DNA from: an uncultured Bacteroides sp.
GTDB taxonomy: Bacteria; Bacteroidota; Bacteroidia; Bacteroidales; Bacteroidaceae
Assembly: GCF_910586915.1 (NCBI RefSeq)
Contig: NZ_CAJULN010000004.1
Coordinates: 130,234 to 153,500 of the forward strand
Length of the DNA: 23,267 nt
Direction: 5' to 3'
In this document: piece after piece, positions 7,997-14,966 of the stretch
Position numbering within the stretch: position 1 is the stretch's first letter
How the letters are laid out: every line of letters begins with the position of its first letter
Position numbers and translations under genes: made by a program
Notes under the pieces: generated by a model
Database searches by the model: none
The model's input: only the letters and a program-made list of their open reading frames with translations
Told to the model about the DNA's origin: nothing

Positions 7997-9604
7997 ATGG
8001 CAAATTTAGATTTAAGCAAGTACGGTATCACAGGTGTGACCGAGATTTTGCACAATCCGTCTTATGATGTTTTGTTCGCTGAAGAAACAAAACCGGGTCT
8101 GGAAGGCTTTGAAAAAGGTCAGGTAACTGAATTAGGTGCTGTGAATGTAATGACAGGTATCTATACCGGTCGTTCTCCTAAAGATAAATTCTTCGTTAAG
8201 AATGAAGCTTCGGAAGAGTCTGTATGGTGGACTTCTGAAGAATACAAAAACGACAACAAACCCTGCTCTGAAGAGGCTTGGGCTGACTTGAAGGCTAAAG
8301 CCGTACAGCAGTTGTCGGGCAAACGTCTGTTCGTTGTCGATACATTCTGCGGCGCTAACGAAGCTACTCGCATGAAAGTACGTTTCATCATGGAAGTAGC
8401 TTGGCAGGCTCACTTCGTAACCAATATGTTCATCCGCCCCACAGCCGAAGAACTTGCCAACTACGGAGAACCCGATTTCGTATGCTTCAACGCTTCCAAA
8501 GCTAAAGTAGACAACTACCAGGAATTGGGCTTGAACTCTGAAACAGCTACCGTATTCAACCTCAAGACAAAAGAACAGGTTATCCTCAACACTTGGTACG
8601 GTGGTGAAATGAAGAAAGGTATGTTCTCTATCATGAACTACATGAACCCGCTTCGCGGCATCGCTTCCATGCACTGCTCTGCCAATACCGATATGGAAGG
8701 CACAAGCTCTGCTATCTTCTTCGGTCTGTCAGGTACAGGTAAGACTACGTTGTCTACCGACCCGAAACGTAAGTTGATTGGTGACGACGAACACGGATGG
8801 GACAACGAAGGTGTATTCAACTACGAAGGCGGTTGCTACGCGAAGGTTATCAACCTCGACAAAGAAAGCGAACCGGACATCTTCAACGCCATCAAACGCG
8901 ACGCCTTGCTGGAAAACGTTACAGTTGACGCTAACGGCACAATCGACTTCACAGACAAGAGCGTGACAGAGAACACTCGTGTTTCATATCCTATCTACCA
9001 CATCGAAAACATCGTGAAGCCTGTATCCAAAGGTCCTCACGCAAAACAAGTTATCTTCTTGTCTGCTGATGCATTCGGTGTATTGCCTCCAGTATCTATC
9101 CTCAACCCCGAACAGGCTCAGTACTACTTCCTGTCAGGATTTACAGCTAAATTGGCAGGTACAGAACGTGGTATCACTGAACCGACTCCGACATTCTCTG
9201 CTTGTTTCGGTGCTGCTTTCTTGTCATTGCACCCGACTAAATATGCAGAAGAACTGGTTAAGAAGATGGAAATGACCGGTGCTAAGGCTTACTTGGTAAA
9301 CACTGGCTGGAACGGTACAGGCAAACGTATCTCTATCAAAGATACACGCGGCATCATCGACGCTATCCTCGACGGCTCTATCGACAAAGCCCCGACGAAA
9401 GTCATTCCTTTCTTCGACTTTGTTGTGCCGACAGAACTTCCGGGTGTTGACCCGAACATCCTCGACCCGCGCGACACTTACGAATGTGCTTGCAAATGGG
9501 AAGAAAAAGCAAAAGACTTGGCAGGACGTTTCATCAAGAACTTCGCTAAGTTTACAGGCAACGAAGCTGGTAAGGCTTTGGTTGCTGCCGGTCCGAAACT
9601 CTAA
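7997..9604 (+). CDS. pckA: Phosphoenolpyruvate carboxykinase (ATP)
   Basis: A 535-residue cytoplasmic enzyme interconverting oxaloacetate + ATP with PEP + CO2 + ADP. In Bacteroides it is considered important for CO2 fixation into oxaloacetate on the way to succinate as well as for gluconeogenesis. Visible motifs are substrate-binding YTGRSPKDKF (56-65), the P-loop GLSGTGKTTLS (243-253), the kinase-2/metal site GDDEHGW (262-268) and the following NEGVFNYEGGCYAK. Length and motif order are those of the ATP-dependent class. Codon use is strongly biased (GAA, AAA, GGT, GCT), consistent with high expression. It has its own -7 box and terminator, so it is monocistronic. Confidence 0.98.
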   Translation: MANLDLSKYGITGVTEILHNPSYDVLFAEETKPGLEGFEKGQVTELGAVNVMTGIYTGRSPKDKFFVKNEASEESVWWTSEEYKNDNKPCSEEAWADLKAKAVQQLSGKRLFVVDTFCGANEATRMKVRFIMEVAWQAHFVTNMFIRPTAEELANYGEPDFVCFNASKAKVDNYQELGLNSETATVFNLKTKEQVILNTWYGGEMKKGMFSIMNYMNPLRGIASMHCSANTDMEGTSSAIFFGLSGTGKTTLSTDPKRKLIGDDEHGWDNEGVFNYEGGCYAKVINLDKESEPDIFNAIKRDALLENVTVDANGTIDFTDKSVTENTRVSYPIYHIENIVKPVSKGPHAKQVIFLSADAFGVLPPVSILNPEQAQYYFLSGFTAKLAGTERGITEPTPTFSACFGAAFLSLHPTKYAEELVKKMEMTGAKAYLVNTGWNGTGKRISIKDTRGIIDAILDGSIDKAPTKVIPFFDFVVPTELPGVDPNILDPRDTYECACKWEEKAKDLAGRFIKNFAKFTGNEAGKALVAAGPKL

Positions 9605-9631
9605 TTCGCATATTAGATATTTCATAGCAAG

Positions 9632-9662
9632 AAAGGCGGTTCCTTCGGGGGCCGCCTTTTTT
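9632..9662 (+). terminator. Rho-independent terminator of pckA
   Basis: Stem 9632-9643 / 9648-9659 closes on a UUCG tetraloop (9644-9647), with two G-U pairs near the loop, followed by a T-run (9657-9662). It begins 28 bp after the pckA stop. Confidence 0.93.
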
Positions 9663-9734
9663 CTTCAATGAAAACACGCCATCCTCCCCCACCTGCCAAA
9701 CATCCCTGTTTCAATCTCATAATCAACCTGTTAC

Positions 9735-9844
9735 AGCACATATAGATGCTGAACGCAGGAGATATAGATGGTAGACGTTGGACATATAGATGCTGGACGC
9801 AGCGCATATATGCCGTGAAAACAGGACATATATGCGCTGCAAGT
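9735..9844. repeat. 22-bp tandem repeat array, locus 1 (five units)
   Basis: Five units start at 9735, 9757, 9779, 9801 and 9823, exactly 22 bp apart. The first three share the core ATATAGATG (type A); the last two share ATATATGC (type B). Consensus is roughly AGGACATATAGATGCTGGAC for A and AGGACATATATGCGCTGAAA for B. It lies between the pckA terminator and the promoter of the MutS-like gene. The unit length is not a multiple of three, so coding is unlikely, and there are no unique spacers as in CRISPR. The same family recurs at 19721-19832. The rest of the 9605-10022 gap, apart from terminator and promoter, shows nothing I can name. Confidence 0.85.
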
Positions 9845-9955
9845 CCCTCATACAGAGAGGTTATTTCCACGACTTGCCACATCCTTCTTATCACATCGAA
9901 TTCACATTCTTATAAAAAGGAATACGAGACAGAAACTTTTTCGTTGCCGATTGCC

Positions 9956-9985
9956 TTGCGTCATTCAAGTTTGTTTATTATCTTG
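9956..9985 (+). promoter_or_regulatory. Candidate promoter of the MutS-like gene
   Basis: TTG (9956-9958), 20 bp spacer, TATCTTG (9979-9985), an imperfect TAnnTTTG. Predicted start is near 9992, downstream of the in-frame start at 9951 and about 30 nt before the ATG at 10023, which supports the shorter protein. Confidence 0.4.
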
Positions 9986-10022
9986 CACACCAAGAAGAAA
10001 ACCTCCATATCCCCCCCTGCCA

Positions 10023-11333
10023 ATGACGACATATTTGAATACAGACAAACAGACGTATGCCGACCTCTCCATCATGGAGAACGGCAACAACGAACCGACG
10101 GTTTGCTCCCTGTTTTCCCGTACGGAAACCAAACAGGGAAAATCTCTGATACAGAGCTGGCTGATGCATCCGCTGAGCGACGGAGACACAATCCGCAAGC
10201 GGCAGGAAGCCATCGCGTGGAATGAACTGCCGGAACTTTTTCTGACAGAGGAGGAATTGGACTTCATAGAATACTACCTGGCCTATCGCGACGAAATACG
10301 GAAAGCGAACGTGCTGCTTTCGTGCGCAACGGTCATCGACCGGTTGTTCAGACACAATTCGGTCCGTTATGTCGTATGCCGGGGAGTGAAGTTGGTAATC
10401 CATCTGCTGCACCGTTTGAAGAAGTGGACAATGGAATTGCCCGAAGATGCGCCTCAGTTGATAAAGGAATCGGCGGATATGGTGAACGACATCCTGTATG
10501 GCAGCGAATTGAAAGAACTGCTGAAACCGGAATACGGCAAAGGCGGACGGTTGTCCAACTACGTAATAGATAAGTATGATTACCTGTTCCGGTGTACGCG
10601 GCTGTTGTCCTTGCGGGAGCTGCTGTCTGTGGTCTATCTGCTCGATGCCTGCCGAACGGCGCATCGGGTGGCGAAGGAGAAGGAGTTCTGCTGTACGCCC
10701 GTGCTGGTGCAGGGGATGGATTTCCAAGTAGAAGCACTTGTGCATCCTTTTGTGAAAGAGGGGCGGAAAAACAGTTGGGAAATGTCGCGCGGCAACATCT
10801 GCATCTTTACCGGTTCCAACATGGCAGGAAAGTCCACCACGCTGAGAACTCTGGCGCTGTCGGTCTGGCTGGCACACTGCGGATTGCCTGTACCGGCAAA
10901 ATCAATGGTATGCCCCCTCTATGAAGGGATTTATACCTCTATCAATCTGCCCGACTCCTTGCGCGACGGACGCAGCCATTTCATGGCAGAGGTGCTTCGC
11001 ATCAGAGAAGTGTTGCAAAGAGCTACGGCAGGCAGGCGTTGCCTGGTGGTGATGGACGAAATGTTTCGCGGTACGAACGCGAAAGATGCTTTCGAAGCCT
11101 CGGTTGCCGTCAATGATTTGCTGAAGAGTTATCCCCATTGCCATTTCCTTATCTCCACGCATATCCTGGAGTATGCGAAAGCATTCGAACGAGACGCCTC
11201 CTGCTGCTTTTATTACATGGAAGCGTCCATCACGGACGACGAGTTTGTCTGCCCCCACCGTTTGTCGGAAGGAATCTCGGAAGCCAGGGTCGGACTTTGG
11301 GTAGTGAGGAAGGTGTTGGCGGATTTGTTTTAG
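10023..11333 (+). CDS. Short MutS-family ATPase without a mismatch-recognition domain
   Basis: A 436-residue protein whose C-terminal half is a MutS-type ABC ATPase. The P-loop is GSNMAGKST (264-272), Walker B is LVVMDE (341-346) followed by the MutS-typical MFRGTNAKD, and the switch histidine lies in STH (378-380). The N-terminal half is helical and compatible with MutS core/lever and clamp regions. The N-terminal mismatch-binding domain with its Phe-x-Glu motif, and the connector domain, are absent; full MutS1 is about 850-870 residues. It is therefore not a canonical repair MutS but one of the compact MutS-like proteins found in Bacteroidetes, of unclear function. I chose ATG 10023 because the longer frame from 9951 encodes a low-complexity, proline-rich leader and overlaps the promoter candidate. 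The Rpn-type nuclease gene follows after 83 bp. Confidence 0.85.
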   Translation: MTTYLNTDKQTYADLSIMENGNNEPTVCSLFSRTETKQGKSLIQSWLMHPLSDGDTIRKRQEAIAWNELPELFLTEEELDFIEYYLAYRDEIRKANVLLSCATVIDRLFRHNSVRYVVCRGVKLVIHLLHRLKKWTMELPEDAPQLIKESADMVNDILYGSELKELLKPEYGKGGRLSNYVIDKYDYLFRCTRLLSLRELLSVVYLLDACRTAHRVAKEKEFCCTPVLVQGMDFQVEALVHPFVKEGRKNSWEMSRGNICIFTGSNMAGKSTTLRTLALSVWLAHCGLPVPAKSMVCPLYEGIYTSINLPDSLRDGRSHFMAEVLRIREVLQRATAGRRCLVVMDEMFRGTNAKDAFEASVAVNDLLKSYPHCHFLISTHILEYAKAFERDASCCFYYMEASITDDEFVCPHRLSEGISEARVGLWVVRKVLADLF

Positions 11334-11386
11334 CCTTCTGCGGCAGAAATCCCTGCCAATCTGCCGGTAATCCGAATCTTTTTTCT

Positions 11387-11394
11387 TACTTTCG
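11387..11394 (+). promoter_or_regulatory. Weak -7-like box before the Rpn-type gene
   Basis: TACTTTCG differs from TAnnTTTG by one base and lies 23 bp before the ATG at 11417. No -33 TTG is seen at the right distance, so cotranscription from the MutS-like gene remains possible. Confidence 0.3.
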
Positions 11395-11416
11395 TCCACT
11401 TAATGTTGAAAAGAAT

Positions 11417-12301
11417 ATGAATACCACCAATCAAGTCATCCGTTTTGACTGGGCAATGAAACGCCTGCTTCGCAACAAGGCAAACTTCAGCGTTCTCGAA
11501 GGGCTGCTCACTACGTTGCTGGGAGAAAAAATAATCATTCAGAGATTGCTTGAAAGCGAAAGCAATCAGGAAGACGAGTTCGACAAATACAACCGTGTCG
11601 ATATGCTTGCCGAGAACTCAAAGGGGGAGCTTGTGCTGATTGAGGTTCAGAACAACAATGAGTACGCTTATTTCCAGCGTATGTTGTTCGGCACTTCCAA
11701 GCTGGTGACGGAGTACATCAACCGCGGAGAGAGCTACGACAATGTGCGCAAAGTCTACAGCGTCAATATCGTGTACTTCTCTTTGGGGCACGGAAAGGAC
11801 TTTGTCTACCACGGGAAAACAGAATTCAGAGGCATCCACACGAATGATATTCTCGAACTTACCCCGTTTCAGAAACAGACTTTCAAAGTAAATCAAGTCA
11901 GCCAACTCTATCCGGAATACTATATCTTGAAGGTAAACGACTTCAATCAAGTGGCTAAAAGCCCGCTCGAAGAGTGGATTTATTATCTGAATACGGGCGA
12001 AATCCCTTCCAACGCCACAGCCCCCGGACTCGAAGAGGCAAGGGAACGGCTGAAACTCGATAGCATGAACAAGGATGAACTGACGGCTTATTATCGGCAT
12101 TTGGACAATATTGTCATATTGCGGGATAATATCAATACGGAACGCGAAGAGGGTCGTGCGGAAGGACGTGCAGAAGGAAAAGCAGAAGGGCGCCATGAAG
12201 AAAAAAGAGAAAATGCACGCAACTTGAAAAAGTTAGGAGTAAGCCCTACTATCATCTCGCAGGCTACCGGTTTGTCTGAAGAAGAGATTGATAGTTTGTA
12301 A
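11417..12301 (+). CDS. Rpn-type recombination-promoting nuclease / PD-(D/E)XK transposase-family protein
   Basis: A 294-residue protein of the PD-(D/E)XK nuclease superfamily (Rpn / YhgA-like). It opens with FDWAMKRLLRNKANFSVLEG (10-29), the usual start of this family, and the nuclease core has VDMLAENSKGELVLIEVQ (61-78), with Asp62, Glu76 and Gln78 as candidate metal and catalytic residues. A low-complexity charged stretch, EGRAEGRAEGKAEG (245-258), is built from tetrapeptide repeats. The C-terminus LGVSPTIISQATGLSEEEID (273-292) looks like a small helix-turn-helix and is common in this family. ATG at 11417 is chosen because the frame upstream of it overlaps the MutS-like gene by about 195 bp. 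The family is linked to RecA-independent recombination in E. coli; here the role is unknown. Confidence 0.88.
   Translation: MNTTNQVIRFDWAMKRLLRNKANFSVLEGLLTTLLGEKIIIQRLLESESNQEDEFDKYNRVDMLAENSKGELVLIEVQNNNEYAYFQRMLFGTSKLVTEYINRGESYDNVRKVYSVNIVYFSLGHGKDFVYHGKTEFRGIHTNDILELTPFQKQTFKVNQVSQLYPEYYILKVNDFNQVAKSPLEEWIYYLNTGEIPSNATAPGLEEARERLKLDSMNKDELTAYYRHLDNIVILRDNINTEREEGRAEGRAEGKAEGRHEEKRENARNLKKLGVSPTIISQATGLSEEEIDSL
12149..12193 (+). repeat. 12-bp in-frame repeat encoding E-G-(R/K)-A units
   Basis: Imperfect 12-bp copies, roughly GAAGGACGTGCA, encode the tetrapeptide repeat inside the Rpn-type nuclease. Copy number can change by slippage without a frameshift. Confidence 0.7.
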
Positions 12302-12366
12302 CATAATGCGATTAATCTATGTATATCCGCATCTTGGAATAATTATATTTAATAAACGATGATACT

Positions 12367-14874
12367 ATGGAAATAAGAAAAAAGTGTATGTATCTGTTGG
12401 TCGCACTGATGGCAGCTTCCGAAGCCCACAGTGTGGAGACTGATTATACAAAAGGACTGTCAGTTTGGTTTGATACGCCTGTCACCCTGCAAGGAAGAGC
12501 TGTTTGGTATGGCGGCCGGCCGGATATGTGGAAAGGAGACCATAAACCGGAAACAGCAGGCGACACAGTACAGAATCCGGACGCCGACTGGGAATCGCAA
12601 TCATTGCCCATCGGCAACGGTAGTCTCGGAGCCAATATTATGGGCTCGATAGAAGCGGAACGCATCACGTTCAACGAAAAAACACTTTGGCGAGGCGGCC
12701 CCAATACATCGAAGGGCGCCCGGTATTACTGGGATGTGAATAAGCAGTCGGCTCATGTGTTGGATGAAATCCGCCAAGCGTTTGTGGAAGGTGACGACAA
12801 GAAGGCGGCACTGCTCACACGCCGCAATTTCAATAGTGAAGTACCCTATGAAGCAAACCGCGAAAAACCTTTCCGTTTCGGCAGCTTCACCACAATGGGA
12901 GAGTTTTATGTAGAGACGGGACTGAGCGTGATAGGAATGAGCGACTACAAACGCATACTATCGCTCGACTCGGCTATGGCTGTCGTGCAATTCAAGAAAG
13001 ACGGAGTAGCCTACCAGCGCAATTATTTCGTATCCTACCCCGCCAATGTGATGGTGGCACGTTTCACCGCCGACCGTCCCGGAAAGCAACACCTCACATT
13101 CAGCTATGCCCCCAACCCCGTATCGACAGGAAAAATGACTGCCGACGGCACAAAAGGCCTTGCCTATGTAGCGGCTTTGGACAACAACGGAATGCAATAC
13201 GTAGTCCGCATCCAGGCAGAGGCAAAAGGCGGAACCCTGTCGAATGCCGACGGAAAACTGACTGTGACCGGAGCCGACGAAGTAACATTCTACATCACTG
13301 CCGACACAGACTACCGAATGAATTTCGACCCTGACTTCGACGACCCGAAAACCTACGTAGGCGTAGAACCGGCAGCAACCACCCGCCAGTGGATAGACAG
13401 CGCCGTAGCGAAAGGATATGCGAGACTGCTTGACGAGCACTATCAAGATTACGCCGCACTCTTCAACCGGGTGCAGTTGAATCTCAATCCGGAAGTGGCG
13501 AAGAACAACAACGTACCTACCCCCCAGCGTTTGAAGAACTATCGGAAAGGACAGCCTGACTATTACCTCGAAGAACTCTATTACCAGTTTGGCCGCTACC
13601 TGCTGATAGCCAGTTCGCGCCCCGGCAATATGCCTGCCCACCTGCAAGGTATCTGGCACAACAATGTAGACGGCCCCTGGCGCGTAGACTACCACAACAA
13701 CATCAACGTCCAGATGAACTACTGGCCTGCCTGCTCCACAAACCTGGACGAGTGTGCGCTTCCGTTGGTCGATTTCATCCGCACATTGGTCAAACCGGGT
13801 GAAAAGACGGCACAGGCGTATTTCGGCGCAAGAGGATGGACGGCGTCTATCTCTGCCAATATTTTCGGATTTACCGCTCCGTTGGAGAGCCAGGATATGT
13901 CGTGGAACTTCAACCCGATGGCAGGCCCCTGGCTGGCTACTCACATTTGGGAGTATTACGACTATACGAGGGATTTGAAATTCCTGAAAGAGACAGGATA
14001 CGAACTGATAAAGAGCAGCGCAAACTTCGCAGTCGACTACCTGTGGCACAAACCGGACGGCACGTACACGGCAGCTCCTTCGACGTCGCCCGAGCACGGC
14101 CCGATAGACCAGGGAGCAACGTTTGTACACGCTGTAGTGCGCGAAATACTGCTTGACGCAATTGAAGCAAGCAAAGTGCTGGGCATCGACAAAAAAGAAC
14201 GCAAGCAATGGGAACACGTGTTGAAAAACCTCGTTCCTTATCAGATAGGACGCTACGGACAGTTGATGGAATGGTCGGTGGATATCGACGACCCGAAGGA
14301 CGAGCATCGCCACGTGAATCATCTTTTCGGCCTGCATCCGGGACATACGGTGTCTCCGGTCACTACTCCCGAACTGGCAAAAGCCGCCAAAGTGGTGTTG
14401 GTGCATCGCGGCGACGGCGCTACCGGATGGAGCATGGGATGGAAACTGAACCAATGGGCACGCTTGCAGGACGGCAATCATGCCTACACACTGTTTGGCA
14501 ACCTGCTCAAGAACGGCACACTCGACAATTTGTGGGACACACACGCGCCTTTCCAAATAGACGGTAATTTCGGCGGCACGGCAGGAATCACGGAGATGTT
14601 GTTGCAGAGCCACATGGGATTCATCCAGTTGCTTCCGGCGCTGCCCGATGCATGGAAGAGCGGTTCGGCACACGGGTTATGTGCGAAAGGTAATTTTGAA
14701 GTGGACATCACTTGGAAAGACGGACTGCTGAAGTCTGCGCTTATCCGCTCCAAAGCAGGAAGCAAGTGCCAGGTGAGATATGCCGGAAAAACACTATCTT
14801 TCAATACAAAGAAAGGACATGACTACCAACTGGAATATGACGACGCTGCCAAAGCACTGAAACTTGTCATCTGA
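12367..14874 (+). CDS. Secreted glycoside hydrolase family 95 protein (alpha-L-fucosidase type)
   Basis: An 835-residue exported hydrolase. An N-terminal signal peptide is visible (basic MEIRKK, hydrophobic core about 8-17, likely cleavage near residue 20-22), without a lipobox. An N-terminal beta-sandwich region begins around SQSLPIGNGSLGANIMG (77-93) and includes FNEKTLWRGGP (102-112). The (alpha/alpha)6 catalytic domain contains HLQGIWHNN (425-433) and NINVQMNYWP (445-454), then SPEHGPIDQG (574-583) and IDGNFGGTAGI (731-741). By analogy with the characterised GH95 fucosidase AfcA, Asn445/Asn447, Asp732 and Glu576 are the likely catalytic set. GH95 also contains alpha-L-galactosidases, so substrate is not certain; terminal alpha-1,2-fucose on host or plant glycans is most likely. 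No SusC/SusD, sulfatase or regulator genes flank it. Confidence 0.93.
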   Translation: MEIRKKCMYLLVALMAASEAHSVETDYTKGLSVWFDTPVTLQGRAVWYGGRPDMWKGDHKPETAGDTVQNPDADWESQSLPIGNGSLGANIMGSIEAERITFNEKTLWRGGPNTSKGARYYWDVNKQSAHVLDEIRQAFVEGDDKKAALLTRRNFNSEVPYEANREKPFRFGSFTTMGEFYVETGLSVIGMSDYKRILSLDSAMAVVQFKKDGVAYQRNYFVSYPANVMVARFTADRPGKQHLTFSYAPNPVSTGKMTADGTKGLAYVAALDNNGMQYVVRIQAEAKGGTLSNADGKLTVTGADEVTFYITADTDYRMNFDPDFDDPKTYVGVEPAATTRQWIDSAVAKGYARLLDEHYQDYAALFNRVQLNLNPEVAKNNNVPTPQRLKNYRKGQPDYYLEELYYQFGRYLLIASSRPGNMPAHLQGIWHNNVDGPWRVDYHNNINVQMNYWPACSTNLDECALPLVDFIRTLVKPGEKTAQAYFGARGWTASISANIFGFTAPLESQDMSWNFNPMAGPWLATHIWEYYDYTRDLKFLKETGYELIKSSANFAVDYLWHKPDGTYTAAPSTSPEHGPIDQGATFVHAVVREILLDAIEASKVLGIDKKERKQWEHVLKNLVPYQIGRYGQLMEWSVDIDDPKDEHRHVNHLFGLHPGHTVSPVTTPELAKAAKVVLVHRGDGATGWSMGWKLNQWARLQDGNHAYTLFGNLLKNGTLDNLWDTHAPFQIDGNFGGTAGITEMLLQSHMGFIQLLPALPDAWKSGSAHGLCAKGNFEVDITWKDGLLKSALIRSKAGSKCQVRYAGKTLSFNTKKGHDYQLEYDDAAKALKLVI

Positions 14875-14904
14875 TAGCGCGACATAGAGACGTCCGCATA
14901 CGAA

Positions 14905-14939
14905 AAAAGCCCGGCGAGTTGAGCAACCGCCGGGCTTTT
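14905..14939. terminator. Bidirectional terminator between the GH95 gene and typA
   Basis: Perfect 12-bp stem AAAAGCCCGGCG / CGCCGGGCTTTT (14905-14916 / 14928-14939) with an 11-nt loop. A-rich and T-rich flanks allow termination of both the plus-strand GH95 gene (stop 30 bp away) and the minus-strand typA (stop 27 bp away). Confidence 0.92.
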
Positions 14940-14966
14940 CCATATATAATATATGTATAGCAGACT

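Noticed and set aside
9735..9844. CRISPR array
   Set aside because: Units are contiguous, with no unique spacers between identical repeats, and no cas genes are in the window.
9622..9894. Minus-strand 90-residue frame across the 22-bp repeats
   Set aside because: The repeat period is not a multiple of three, the frame overlaps the pckA terminator, and the protein is only a frame-rotated reading of the repeats.
9951..10022. 24-residue N-terminal extension of the MutS-like protein
   Set aside because: It overlaps the promoter candidate, is proline/cysteine-rich and unlike the family.
11341..11366. CGGCAG / CTGCCG inverted repeat as a terminator of the MutS-like gene
   Set aside because: Only 6 bp with a 14-nt loop, and the T-rich stretch is 12 bp further on; too weak to call.
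11138..11416. 93-residue N-terminal extension of the Rpn-type protein
   Set aside because: It overlaps the end of the MutS-like gene, and family members begin at the ATG now assigned to 11417.
10023..12301. Calling the MutS-like/Rpn pair a defence system
   Set aside because: Only adjacency supports it; Rpn genes are common, mobile and usually unlinked, so it is listed as a question, not a system.
12958..14673. 571-residue minus-strand frame opposite the GH95 gene
   Set aside because: Antisense shadow of a clearly conserved enzyme; composition is Cys/His/Arg-rich and no domain is recognisable.
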